Origin: Limonium bicolor | Taxonomy: Eukaryota; Streptophyta; Magnoliopsida; Caryophyllales; Plumbaginaceae | Length of the DNA: 64,000 bases | Direction of reading: 5' to 3' | Assembly: GCA_023374045.1 (NCBI GenBank) | Contig: JAIOTZ010000144.1 | Location: 1-64,000, forward strand | Shown here: positions 47,301-59,758 of the stretch, in pieces | Numbering within the stretch: position 1 is the first letter of the stretch | Layout of the letters: every line of letters begins with the position of its first letter | Notes under the pieces: model-generated | Database searches by the model: none | What the model was told of the DNA's origin: nothing | What the model saw: only the letters and a program-made list of their open reading frames with translations | Program-made: the position numbers and the translations under genes

Positions 47301-49285
47301 AGGAGTTCTTCGATTTCTGGTTTTTGGGGTTTAGATGCTTTACAATTCAGTGGTTGTTGCTCCCCTCTTCGGTCTGGTTGTGGTTACGCAATATGCTCTC
47401 GGTTTTGGTTTTGGATTTGTTGCGCGTCTGATCGATGTAAGTGAGGGATGGTTTTGGTGATTTGTGTTCATCCATGGGGGTTTGAACAAGGGTTAGATTT
47501 CTGAATCGTTTCAATGTGTTTAAGTTTGTTGAATTCCTCTGTTTGGTCTGTTTAAATTACTAGAAACCCCCCCATGGAACTTGCTGGTTTGGTTATGATC
47601 TAATTTGGGAAAGAATTATCATCCTGCCGTGTTAATTTCTGTCAAATCCGCCCCCTATTTGTCACGTCTGAACTTCTGTCCGAACATGTAAGTTTGAACA
47701 TTAATGTCTGAACGTATGTTCAGACATTGTGATTTCTATGCTTTCTAACTCTCGGCGTGTGTCCGAACTTGCAAGGTTGGATGCAAGTTTGGACACGACG
47801 GATTTCTAAACTATCTGATTCTCGACCTACGTCCGAACATGCAAGTTCAGACGCATATTCGGACAGGCCTCTGATTTTGCATAACTTTCCCGTTTGAGTT
47901 CCATTTTGACTTCCATTTGCGGGTTATGCTCCCCTAATTTTGTACAAGCTATTTATTTGTATGTTATGCATTTTTATGCACTTATGTTCTATAATTATAA
48001 GTATTTGTTTTAGGGACCTAGTTACTTAGCTTCTGAGCCTTAGATAGTCAGGTTGGGCTATCCCGTAGCATGCTGCGCAGGAATTCCTTATGTATTTGTC
48101 CCTTAGGGTTTCCCTAGGATATTAGTGACCGACGGGTCCAATAGCGCTCTCTAATGCTTCTAATGTGGGATCTACAGATCCATATGAACTTAGAGTTTGC
48201 CCTTCTAATGTGTTAGCTGGTTGCTAGGGTCCCACCTATGATGTGTTTCTGAAAGTCCTACCTATACGTTTTGATATGTGTTTCTGCTCTGGTTTGAGCT
48301 TGTTGGCCTATCTAATCACTATAATTGTGAAATTACACTTTGCTCCCTTCTGATTTCGTTCACATTCTATTTTAATGTATTGAGCATACTTCATACTTAC
48401 TAAGCGTGTGTGGTTGCTCACCCCTTTATATATACTCATTGTAGAGTGACCGAGCGAAGGGTCTCTTTGTTCTTTTGGAGTTTGTAGCCTTCGGGCCTTT
48501 ATTCAGATGTACAGTTTCCGGATATTTACACTCTTTTGTAAACCTTTAATTTATTAATGCAAGTGATATTATTTTTAGATATTGAGTTCGTCTTCGCTTA
48601 GAGCCTTGTGTTATTAAGTAGTATATACGCGGCGTGTAATGACCTTAGAACTAACCCGGTTTTGGGGTCGTTATAAATCCTGTTTCGTTTTGTTTCAGTT
48701 CGTCTTTCATAATATGTTTTAAAATTTTTTGAACGTGCTTTGTTGATGAAGTCTATTGTCTACAGAGCTGTGGCTGCTCACCCCTTTATATATATATATG
48801 TTGCAGATTGATTAGCGATGATTCTCGTTTCAGTTTCGAAGACTATAGTTACTTTGCTTTAAAAGACTTATATATCTAGCGCTAGACGCTTTGTGACTCT
48901 TGTGGCCTTTGGGCATTTCTGGTTATGACTTTGATTATGTTTTGGGGCTTTGTAAGCTTTAACTATCCTTTTACTTAATACAAGTATTCTTCTGTGATCT
49001 TTCAGATTTGATAGTGGTCTTGCGCATCTTAAGTAGTAAGTGTGTGGCGTGTGCGGAACTAGCCCGGTTTGGGGGTCGTTACACTCCCAAATAAAAAAGT
49101 TACATATTGTGAACTTAATACACTATCTGGTGTGTCAGAGCAAGGGTAAAATAGTTATTGTTCATTTTTCATGAAGTAGGGGTACATTGTGAATCTTAAA
49201 ACTTTTAGGAACATAGAGAGCACGAGTTTTGAAATCAGAGTACATAACGAATTATGAAACTTTTTAGGGGTATTGTGTGAAAGGA
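44370..49285. mobile_element. TIR DNA element hosting nested LTRs, copy B
   Basis: This is the same element as at 22255-27205. The left arm is near 44382-44530 and the right arm near 49140-49285. Confidence 0.62.
45442..49083 (+). mobile_element. Solo LTR with nested LTR of the same family, copy B
   Basis: TGTTATAACCTGG to GGGGTCGTTACA, with CTCCC target repeats at 45437-45441 and 49084-49088. The inner LTR occupies about 46930-48675. It is the ortholog of 23336-27012, with small indels only. The apparent ORFs at 46128-46454 and 47073-47444 are not preserved relative to copy A and are not called as genes. Confidence 0.82.
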
Positions 49286-50221
49286 TCGCTTGTTAACAGT
49301 GCTAGTTAACGACCACCAATCATTGATCAATAGTTATTGGTATCGGTCACTAGTCAATGACAACCGATTACCATTCAAAGAGTATTGGAGAAATAGAATC
49401 TCATTCCCCAGTGAGATGTGAATAATAAGTTGGATATATGGTAATCACATAGTACATCTTTCTCTTTTCTGAAAATGAAGAAAATGACTAAACAAACAAC
49501 ACAAAAGAAATCCTGATTCCATTTCTAGATTTCTCAAAACAAATGACCGCTAAAGCTATCTCACAATAAAATTGCTTACATCAAGGACTTCAACTTATCC
49601 CAAATACTATAAACTTGACACATATTATAGAAATTAAAAGCATAACAATTAAATGATATCATCAAAACATATGAGCAATGAGGTAGCCCAACATCATATG
49701 GTTACCATGAATTAGCATCCTTCTACGAGGTAGATTATGCAGTTTTGATTTATTTAAAAAACTCTTATAAATCGAAGGTGGAATGGTACCACAGGTAGCA
49801 ACTCTCCCTAATCTATCCCCTATAATCTAGTTTATGAAGGGGGCCTTAATTGGCTAACCAATAATTGCGATTGGTTTCTGTAAATACCATGGCTCTCCAT
49901 TTGTTTACCCACCTGTCATCCAATTCCAAGTCCCCATCTCTCCTATTAAATCCAGTTGACCAGCTGACAAGGAGGACTGGACTACAATTATATGGGAAAG
50001 GATATTCCTCGTGTTGTCCGACTCCGGACAGAGACCAATGCCGTTTACATGGCCGCGAATCCTGCGGTACTACGAGATATGAGGATATTGTCAGTAGACA
50101 TCGCGATAGTCTTTCTGTGTAAATCTTTCTTTTTCCATCATCCAAATTTCCATTGCTCATGAGATTGGGCGCTGCTGCTGTGCAAACAAGGCGAGTAAGA
50201 ACGTGGAAGTGCCCGACGCCC
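49100..50221. other. Upstream region of GDPD copy B
   Basis: After the TIR arm (to about 49285) this is single-copy-like sequence shared with 27206-28128 in copy A. I see no other gene. The predicted ORFs on either strand are changed by indels between copies. The promoter is presumed to lie here. Confidence 0.5.
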
Positions 50222-53128
50222 ATGAATCGCCGTTGTAAGATCTTCCCTTACCCTTCTCAATCCACTTTTTTTGAAATTACTCACTTGTTTTTGGTTCGGT
50301 GAGATGGGTATGAAGGTCAAAGACCGAGTTTTCTCATTTTGAATAAATGAGTCGGATTGACTTCCTTTTCTATGATGAATCTCCGGGAGATGTTCTTATA
50401 TTTGTCACCATGGCATCTTTGAATCAGTGTCAGTTAATCTAGAAACCCCCCACACACACACACACACACCACACGGGATTTCAATTTATCCAACAGAAAC
50501 ACCTCTAAAGGAAGAGAACATTGAGCCGATAAAGGGGAAAATTTTCTCTGGTTTCTGAAATACAGAAGGTACAGATAGTACAGGAAAGAATTGGTATACT
50601 GGTATTCAAATATAGGATTATGCAGTGATATTTTTAGATTGGTAGGTTACTATATGTAACTTATTGATCATCTCGCGGTTCAGCCATTGGTCATTGATGT
50701 AGCTAATTGACCAATCAGTGCGTAATTGCTATATAATATGTTTGCTTATGGTCCTGTTGGCGGGAATATTCTGGCTATAGTTTAAAAAATTGATTCAGCA
50801 GAACTGGGAGATGCTTATCGAGATGAAAAGCAGCGCAAAGCAAGAGCTTATCGAGTTCCATTCCTATTTATCATATTTCCACAACTGAGCCATCTTTTTT
50901 TTTTTATTTCCCATTTTCCGAATTTGTAGGTGCAATTCTCCCTCTGCTCTCTCGCTACTTGTAGTTACTTGTGCTGCCAGGCACTTATATCCACTTCCCA
51001 GCGAAGCGGACAACATCAGAAAACAGCCATTGCAGACGTTTAGACCATATAACATTGCACACAGAGGCTCCAATGGGGAAATTCCTGAAGAAACTGCACC
51101 GGCTTACAGGGTTTGTGTCATAGTATTATTTTTTCTTTTCAAAAAGGAATATTTCCTGTTCATTTCAAGGATAAAATAATTTTATTTCAAAAATATGCTA
51201 TGGTGCGATGAATATGACAATTTCCTGCTCTATCTTTACTCCAAACAACTATCAACTTCTTCTGGATTTCTTTTTTTTTTTTCACTGTTTTGCTGAGATT
51301 TACTGGTGATATAAGATTTTTACATTTCTATATGATTTTGTCAATAATGCTGGCAGAGAGCAATTGTGGAGGGAGCTGATTTTATAGAAACCGATATATT
51401 ATCAACCAAAGATGGAGTCCTAATTTGTTTCCATGATGTAACACTGGATGCTACAACTGATGTCAGGTCATACAAACAGTTTGCAAACCGTAAAAGAACT
51501 TATCAAGTGGAAGGTGCCAATAAAACTGGTTTCTTCCCAGGTTTGTGCTATATTAGCCCAATTCTGCGTCAGAGCTAGGATTTCCTGCTTCTTTTAAGAG
51601 ATTGTGTTGCTTGTTACCTATTTCTTGATAACAACAAGCAAAATCTATTAAGCTGTTTGCTTAGTAAAGGAGTCTGGGGTGTTTTGGGCAGTTGATTTTA
51701 CATGGGAGGAACTTCAAACGCTGAGAGTTAGGCAGAGATACCCTTTTCGAGATCAGCAGTATAACGGTACGTTAGTTTATCTTATTTCTAGGACTCAACT
51801 TTTTTTTGTATATTTGGAATTGTAGATCTCTCTCTGTTCTAGTGTGTTGACAATGCTTGGTGTTGCAGTGTGCAGTAAGTAAAGTTAACGAGGATATATA
51901 GTATATGTTATGGTACCTTGCAGGAAAGTTTGGTATAATTACATTCGAGGAGTTCATCTCCATAGCACTTGATGCCTCAAGAGTTGTTGGGATTTATCCA
52001 GAGATCAAAAACCCTGTTTTTATTAACCAACATGTGAGTAAAATGTATCCATGTCAAATCCATAAGATCAATTCCATGGAAGTTTTATATGAGTAGTACA
52101 TCTAATGACCTGTCAAATTGATACGATGAAACCTGTCTGAAACTCTATTGCCTCCAATTTTTCCTTTTCCATGCTTCAAGGCGGTCATTCTGGAAGCAAA
52201 GGATTTTCTTTCAGTTATAATAAAATATTTCATTTTCTAAATTAGACATCGACGTCTTATGCAAGTCTTTCTTCTCTGCAGGTGAAGTGGCCCAACGGCA
52301 AGAGATTTGAGGACATGTTTGTGGAGACACTCAAGAAGTATGGGTATAAAGGTTCGTACTTATCTGGAGATTGGCTGAAACAGCCCGTTTTCATTCAGTC
52401 CTTTGCTCCAACATCACTTGTCTACGTATCAAACCAGACAGACTTGCCTAAGGTCTTATTGATTGATGATGTAACTGTGTCAACTCAAGATACCCACCAG
52501 GCAAGATATTCAACTATCTTCTTATTCTCACTGCAAAAAGGAAAGTAACTGGAAGAGTCAACAGTTTGAAGAAACGAGACTGGTTTTTCTTTGTTGCAGT
52601 CATATTGGGAAATCACCTCAGATGCTTACTTTGACTACATCAAAGACTATGTTGTTGGAATTGGACCATGGAAGGACACTGTAGTGCCGGTGGTAAACAA
52701 TTACCTGGAAGAGCCAACTGATCTTGTTTCAAGAGCACACGTTCATGATCTACAGGTGTGTGAAGTCTTCTTACTTTAGTCCGTGCTTCGTGCGTGTCAA
52801 CACAATTATTACATTCTTTTGTTTGTATCATTGACACGTTTATTGTTGCATGCCCCTTTAATTATCTTATGGCGTTATCCACTTTCAGGTGCATCCTTAC
52901 ACTTATAGGAATGAGAACCAGTTCCTGCACTTCAATTTCCACCAGGATCCTTACAGCGAGTATGATTACTGGTTAAACGTTATAGGAGTAGATGGCTTGT
53001 TCACTGACTTCACAGGTAGCTTACATAACTACCAAGAATGGACATCTCCACGCCATCATGGTGACGGTGATTATAGAAAGGCAACCAGGGCGCTGCATAA
53101 GATTGCAGGACTTGCAAGCAATTACTGA
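50222..53128 (+). CDS. Glycerophosphodiester phosphodiesterase (GDPD5/6-like), copy B
   Basis: The enzyme class hydrolyses glycerophosphodiesters such as glycerophosphocholine to glycerol-3-phosphate and an alcohol, in lipid turnover and phosphate recycling. Eight exons: 50222-50298, 50930-51110, 51357-51540, 51692-51766, 51924-52033, 52282-52500, 52600-52755 and 52889-53128. They join in frame to 413 residues. Residues 1-42 form a hydrophobic leader (SALSLLVVTCAAR). The GDPD catalytic set is complete: HRG at 70-72, E79, FIETDI with E97/D99, and CFHD with H112. The C-terminal half has FIQSFAPTSL, VVGIGPWKDT, HPYTYRNEN and GLFTDFTGSLH. Intron 6 starts with GC, not GT (CAG|GCAAGA). In exons 1-2 the frame differs from copy A through offsetting T indels, so residues ~17-31 may be altered. 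The other copy is broken, so this is the likely functional gene. Confidence 0.87.
50450..50474. repeat. CA microsatellite in GDPD intron 1, copy B
   Basis: About ten CA dinucleotides follow a short C run. They lie in the ~250 bp that copy A lacks. Confidence 0.9.
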
Positions 53129-53745
53129 CGAATTTAGCATCTGTTTCCGTTTGGTGAGAGTGTGAATGATCACATGCCTGTATTCATCTAGTTCCATTTG
53201 TAGAGAGGAAGGTAATATGGTGTATATTGTCGCTGCGACATTAGAAGATTGATATTATTGTAAAGTGGAATAAAATGGAAATGAAATCTATCATTTTGAA
53301 GCTTTTGTCGATCGTTTGATTTGAACTCATTAGTGTCTGTCACACCCATTTGTCTTAATAAGATAGCCCTCTTTGGTCACTGCGACATGAGTATTACATT
53401 GATTTGAAGTTAACGAAAATGAACTGTCTTACTAAGTGAAAATGAATTGAAATAGTTTTCATTGGGTTCATATGACAATCAGATAGTAGCTGCTAGACTA
53501 GGAAAAAGATGAGAAATTGTCATAAAGCTGTCTAATACTCTTAGAAACTAGGATCATCAACAGTACAAATGAAATTGGCTATACTGAAGGGTGAATCGGG
53601 TGGGTTAGGTGGTGGGTGATGATTTCTCTTTATTACCCGATTTATCATCTGATTATAATTTTTTTACAAATTATAACTATGCCCTTAAAATCTTTGATGA
53701 AGTATATTAGATTTCAGATAAACTTTAAAAAAATAACTTTTAATT

Positions 53746-54412
53746 TATTATAAACCCCGCTATGATGGAATCAACCATCAACATTGTGGTTCTATTGTGT
53801 AGTCTGTTTTCAGTTCACAATCACATTTTTATCGATCTCTTTATAATTCTATTGTTTTAACAACCGGGTCTGGACTAGCCATTGTCGCTTAGGCTAGTAG
53901 AAACTGCCCAATTCAGATGTAGATGTTCCAATAAAACTTGCCGGCCAAAACAACTAGTCCGATAAAAGAAAAAGGAAAGCTTTTTTTAGACGACCAATTC
54001 TTGCTTTCTGCCCCTCCGGAGTCCGGACTGAGATTACCGCAGACGCAGACGGAGGGGCGACATATGCTGCATTTGGCTCTGAGCCGGCTTCTGTCCTGGC
54101 TATTGTGAAAAGAAGAACAAGTAGTAGCCCGCTAGCTGAGAATCCCTAGTACCCAACTCGCTACACGGAGGAGGGTATGTAATAACGGTGGCGAAAGTCG
54201 CCACAGACTTCACACAGTTTCATCGGTAGATTTGGGTTTTAATCGGTGTTCCCCCCTCTTTGAATTTATATTTTTTTAGGGTTATGTTTGAGGGGTAATA
54301 GTCTAATAGATGTCCTTACTCTTTCACACCCGCAGTGCACGATTGACTGTCAGACTCCACTTTTGCAGGGAATAGTCCTGCTGGATTGCTCGTCGATTTC
54401 GGGTTGGATTTG
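53746..54412. other. Intergenic / PTH2 5' region
   Basis: This is unique sequence right of the duplication. A probable 5' leader of PTH2 lies at about 54170-54412, with a possible 5' UTR splice acceptor (CCACTTTTGCAG, 54357-54368) just before the start. No other gene is seen. Confidence 0.5.
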
Positions 54413-56176
54413 ATGGACTTGGCGTGGCTGGGCGCGATTCTAGTCGGAGCTGCTGGCTGCCTGGCATTGGGATATTGCTTAGGTGCTGGTCGTTCGTCTT
54501 GTTTGAACGCCATTAAGAAAATAGCAGCTCAAAAGGCTAACTGTGGCTCAATTAGCAAAAACAAGAAGAGTGAGAAACCCGCGCTTGAAGTTGAAAAGCT
54601 CGCTGAAATTCTGGAGGACTTTAAAATGGTAAGCTCTTTTTCTGTTTTGTATGTATTTAGTTTATATCACGTTTGAATTTGCAGTTACTTGTTCGATCAT
54701 AATATTTACAGTGGAATCAATGTAGAAATGTAACATTCAAAATTTTGGGCACTGAACTTCGTTTTTTTTTTAAATTTGAAGGTATTGGTTGTTCGAAATG
54801 ATCTAAAGATGGGCAAGGGTAAGATTGCTGCACAATGCAGGTACGTTTAAAGATGTTATGGCTGTTTGATATTTTCATTCTCTCTTTATTTGATTAGTCT
54901 CTGCATTTCAGATTCAGATGCTGTAATAAGTAGCGTTATGGTATATTATGCTGTACTAAAGTTCTACCTTCACTGTATCCTTATTCATCTGTCTGCAAAT
55001 GTTGGTTGTGTTCTGATGTTTCAATTTTGTTGTGTGAATTTGTTAACACATGGGGTTTCTCAGCCATGCTACCCTGGGTCTATACAAAAAGCTTTATAAT
55101 CGTGCTCCAAAAGCATTGAGCAGGTTTGTTGTTTTCTCTAGGATTTTTTGGTTCTTGGCCTCTGCGTTGCAATTTTGCATTTCCTAAGCTTTTGAGTGAT
55201 CAGTTTTGTTCATATTTAGATGGGAGATGTGTGGCCAGGTCAAGGTGGTCGTGAAAATTGAAAGCCAGGATGAAATGCTTAAATTGCAGGTGGTTCCAGT
55301 TTGTTCTTGTTCTGTTGTTGTATTTTGCTAATGATCTTGTAAAATGATTACCTGTCTCCATTTTACCACTGATGCTCTTCTGGCAAGATTTACTTTTTTG
55401 TAAAGTAATTATCTCCACTATTTTTTACCTACTCTTTCAAGTTTCATATGCCTAGCAGGAGAGGGCAAAAACAATCCAGTTGCCTACCCATATAACAATT
55501 GACGCAGGGAGAACTCAGATAGCTCCAAGTAAGAGACATCGCCTCACTTGATAGTTATGAATAATGTTTATCGTTTATAAATGCTGTAGATGAAGCTGCC
55601 TAAAGCTCTATCGCCGATTAGAACCTATATATGTTTCTTAATCTTGTTCATCTTTAGAATGCTTGCTCTTAGATTTAACTGGGTGCCCCTGCAAGATATC
55701 TGTGATTGGATAGTGGGTCTGGTTCAATAAATTTCTACCTGCCAGATGCATATCTTTTCAAAGACATTTTTTGTACCAATAGTTGAAAGACCTTATTATA
55801 TGATCATCATCCATAGAGCACCGATTTTACTCATTTGTCATCTATCTCATCGTTATTTGAGGTAGTTTAGTGCTACCTCCCCGCTGCTCCACCATTGGTT
55901 GGTTATGTATTGATTAGATATACATTTCTGTCCAAATTGAAACCTTCCTGAGCTACTAATAATTATGTCTGAAATTAACTTTTTTTTTCCTTCAGATTCA
56001 AGAACAGTGATGGCCATAATGGGTAATGTACCTACCTGCTTTATCCGTATTCAAATTAGTTTGAAGTGATCATATTCTCAGCGGCTATGTAGTTTGGGCT
56101 CGTAAATTTCACGCTACTCTTTGCAGGCCCTGCTGACATGGTAGATGATGTGACTGGCGGCCTGAAGCTGTTGTAG
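54413..56176 (+). CDS. PTH2: Peptidyl-tRNA hydrolase 2 (PTH2/Bit1 family)
   Basis: The enzyme releases peptide from peptidyl-tRNA so that the tRNA can be reused. Seven exons: 54413-54628, 54782-54840, 55064-55123, 55220-55289, 55459-55528, 55996-56022 and 56127-56176. All have GT-AG borders and join in frame to 183 residues. The ATG at 54413 gives MDLAWLGAILVGAAGCLALG, a hydrophobic N-terminal segment like the membrane anchor of Bit1-type proteins, then a Lys-rich linker. The catalytic domain starts at residue 73 with VLVVRNDLKMGKGKIAAQCS and continues HATLGLY, WEMCGQVKVVVKIESQDEML, LPTHITIDAGRTQIAP, TVMAIMGP and VTGGLKLL, all family landmarks in order. It is intact with no odd features. The membrane role is inferred from the N-terminus. 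Confidence 0.95.
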
Positions 56177-57872
56177 ATTCAGATTGCGAGATTGTTGCCC
56201 ATGGAGGTCTTGGCAGTGAAACTTCCCTGCTCTATTCTATGGAGCTCTTGTTCCATCTCGAAGTTCAAAGCAAATTTTCCATGAAATAGGGGCTGACACA
56301 CGTGTACTCATTCAGATTTCATTTTACTGGGTTCAAACAGAATATTAGTTCCCCGTTAACCTCCGCCAGTTGTCGTTTCTCAAAGACGACCGGGAGGAAA
56401 GATGTATCGTAGAATGTAGTGGGATAAATTTGGGCTGATATGGGCACACTAAATTACCATTTTGTCTTTCTTTCTCTTTTGGTACAACTGCTATGGTGAT
56501 CTAAAATAGATTTCATGGGGTTCTATTAGTCTGTTATGTCTTACACAAACGTGGATGATTAATTTTAATGTCTAATTTTTATAAAATACTACTTGGGTCA
56601 GAATGAAACTAGTGTTACAACATCTGAATCATGTTTTCTGCGTCTTGGATGCGCTTGTCTATGCACTCAGCAGTCAGCCTTCTCATGATGTTGTTGAAGT
56701 CTGTTTCTTTGGTCACTTGGGATGATTTAGTTTTGTTTAAGAAATTCACTTAAAAATAAAACAGAGTTCAGTTGCTGTTAGAATATCAAAGATAGCTATA
56801 TGGATTCAGCGTTGACTTTAGAAGAAGAATGTCACGAGGAATCTCCATAGAAACATGACAGGCTAGGGTGCATTTCATAGAATGGGAGTACATATTGATG
56901 TTGATGTTAGATTCTAAAAGAATCAGGCAAAAGGTATGCAAGATTCATAGTACTTCTCTCAGGTTTGCGATGTCAAATATACAGCCCATGTTTTTGACTA
57001 ATTAGGTAGGTATGATGGTCATATGCAATCGGAAATCATGTGGAAAAACTCGACTGAGCCAGATGGCTTTATTAGTAACTCGTGTTGCTATGACATCACT
57101 GCAGGATAATGTGAAATATATGATGTCAAACCCGATTGAGCTTTGTGCTAATGTGATAAAACCCAAGTTTAGTGAAACTGCCAAACATGAACTCTGCTGG
57201 ATCATGCACACAATTTCCCTCATAGTAGATTTTTATGGTACCTTTGTACTTATATCATCATGATAGTTCAATGTAATGAGGTATATTAAGGAGTCATCAC
57301 GAGTGGAGCAGGAGTATGTAGTCAAAGTCAAACAAACATATGATGTGTATGTACTGTTTATAAGATATATGCAGTGCAATCAGGGAAAGAAAGATTCTAG
57401 AGATTCTAATATCATAATATGTTATTAAAAACTACTATCATCATCATCATGCGTGCATATGGTAAAGGTCATGGGAGCAACCATAAAACAAACTGGAATA
57501 TTATATATAGATGTATTCATGTTTACAAATTTATTATTCGATTGATTACTTGGCTTGTTAGTCTGCTTGCCTCTGCCTGCAACAACCATTGAGAAGAGCG
57601 CAAGAGAACATGGGAAGCAGCAACGAACGGAAACTGACACAACACAAAGGGAAGGGAACTGCTCCACCACCTTCTTCTACACGTTTCTCCATTTTGTTTT
57701 GTCTTTTCAAGTCAACAATCAGTTTATATGAATGATTCCTACCCAATAGAGAGAGATTAACTTGATTGCATCACCTTTCAAATTCTCCCCCCATCTTATG
57801 CTTCGTACACATCAATGATATATTTCCTCCAAACAACAGAACTGCTGCTTCCATTGCATTGGCATTAACCTC
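56177..57872. other. Intergenic region between PTH2 and CYP98A
   Basis: It contains the PTH2 3' UTR (to roughly 56500) and the presumed CYP98A promoter. An ORF at 57012-57263 (83 codons) has no recognisable similarity and is not called. No repeat ends are noticed. Confidence 0.5.
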
Positions 57873-59758
57873 ATGGCTCGGTTCCTCTACTTTCTCATCC
57901 CTCTCATCCTCCTCGCTTACAAGCTCTACATCAAACTCACAACCAGGCTTCCACCGGGCCCAAGACCACGTCCCTTGACGGGAAACCTTCACCATTTGAA
58001 ACCGGTATGGTTCAGATCATTTACAGAGTGGTCACAGCAATATGGTACAATCATATCAGTCTGGGTTTGGTCGAGATTGAATGTGATCGTGTCGAGTCCA
58101 GAATTGGCAAGGGAAGTTCTCAAGGAGAAAGATCGGGTGCTGGCTAATAGGTGGTCTGATACTGTGTCTTGTCCCGTGTTTAGCGGCAAAGACCTGATCT
58201 GGGCAGATTATGGTCCTCACTGTGCTAAGATCAGGATGATCTGTTCTATGGAGCTCTTCTCTCCCAAGAGGCTTGAAGCACTAAGACCTGTTCGTGATGA
58301 GGTCACTGCCATGGTTGAATCTATTTACAAGGATTGCACCAATGCAGGTATATATACATATGTATATGATCTCTCTGTTTCATTTAATGTGTCGAAATAC
58401 ATTCTATGTATGCGAGTCGTTCATTGTCATAATTATATATGTAAGATAAAATACCATTGGGAACATATACCAGTTAAAATTATGTAAAGTGATGATCATG
58501 CATTACAGAAAATGGGGACAGCAACAGCTTACTTGTGAAGAAGTATGTAGAATCAGTGTTTCAACAACCTAACAAGGCTGGTCTTTGGGAAACGGTTTGT
58601 CAACTCTGATGGTGTGTTGGATGAGCGAGGCCAAGAGATTAAAGCTCTAATACTAGCTGGTGGATTCAACAACCTGCAGCAGCAGCTGAAGGAAACCGGC
58701 TCAGTACAAGGGATGGTAAAACAGTACATCTCTCAGCTTCAGGACTGGCTGCTTTTCCCTACTGATTCTAACCATGAGAAGATGTCGACCATGAGACAGA
58801 GGAGGGGTAGAATAGAGAAGATAACAAGAGCGATTATGGATGAACACGAGATAGCAAGAAGGGAAAATGAGGAAGTTAAACAGGAGCAACATTTTGTGGA
58901 GGCGTTGTTTGATATTAAAGATGAATATGATCTTAGCGAAGACACCGTAATTGGCCTCCTATGGGTATGTGATTGTCTGCTACTATATTGTATTTCATAT
59001 AGTCTCTTTTTTTTTTGGGTCCAATAAGTAGTGTTGTTGAAATGTTACTGTAATGTCAATTAACTTCTTAAATGCCGTCATATATTTATGCTGGGTTGAA
59101 TCAGGACATGATGGTTGCTGGCATGGAGACAACAGTTGCATCAGTGGAGTGGGCAATGGCAGAAGTGATAAAATCCCCCAGAATCCAAAAGAAAGCTCAA
59201 CAGGAACTCGACAAAGTGATCGGTTCAGACCGATTAATGACAGAATGGGACTTCTCAAACTTACCTTATCTTCGATGCATAGCGAAAGAATCTCTTCGGC
59301 TCCACCCACCACTTCCACTCCTACTACCTCACAGCGCTAGCGAACATGTCAAACTCGCTGCGGCCAGCTACGATGTCCCCAAGGGTTCCATGGTCCACAT
59401 CAACGTTTGGGCGTTGGCACGTGACCCTGGAGCGTGGAAAGACAACCCACAAGAGTTCTGGCCTGAGAGGTTCATGGATGAGGATGTTGACATGAAGGGA
59501 CATGATTTCAGGTTGTTGCCGTTTGGTGCAGGGAGGAGAGGTTGCCCAGCTGCGCAACTAGGGATTAACTTGGTGATGTCCGTGTTGGGTCATTTGTTGC
59601 ATTGTTTTAATTGGATGCCGACGGATGGGTTGATGTGTGAGGAGATTGATATGGAAGAGAGTCCTGGTATTGTCTGTTATATGAGGACGGAGTTGCAGGC
59701 AATCCCAGTTCCCAGATTGTCTGCCCATCATTTCAAAAGGGTCAGTGTAGAGCTGTGA
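57873..59758 (+). CDS. CYP98A-type cytochrome P450 (p-coumaroyl ester 3'-hydroxylase family), one frameshift
   Basis: The family hydroxylates p-coumaroyl esters or amides at C3 in phenylpropanoid metabolism, anchored to the ER. Exons are 57873-58347, 58509-58964 and 59105-59758. Residues 1-20 ([20 protein letters not shown]) form the membrane anchor, followed by [23 protein letters not shown]98A signatures are [44 protein letters not shown]-helix MVAGMETT, K-helix [13 protein letters not shown] ([20 protein letters not shown]) and heme loop [13 protein letters not shown]. An extra T in GTGTTTCAACAAC (about 58558-58564) breaks the frame before [11 protein letters not shown]; without it the product would be about 527 residues. 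The usual Gly two positions after the heme Cys is Ala (CPA), which as I recall also occurs in CYP98A8/A9 of Arabidopsis. It is either a pseudogene or carries a homopolymer error. Confidence 0.85.

Larger units (their letters stand above)
41504..53745. repeat. Segmental duplication, copy B
   Basis: This is the direct-orientation match to 15756-32035. Its left edge is fused inside the MULE 2 transposase (CCGACACTTGGTGATAAG here, AGGCACATTGGTGATAAG in A; little shared sequence upstream). Its right edge is around AAATAACTTTTAATTTA near 53745, where A continues into MULE 2. It has a ~60-bp deletion at about 48480 and a 12-bp one at about 43730 relative to A. Confidence 0.92.

Noticed and set aside
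47073..47444. 123-codon ORF as a gene
   Set aside because: It is within the nested LTR. The matching region of copy A splits into two shorter ORFs in different frames (24963-25208, 25081-25332), so the frame is not conserved.
57012..57263. 83-codon ORF between PTH2 and CYP98A
   Set aside because: No recognisable domain, no splice partners, and AT-rich intergenic composition.
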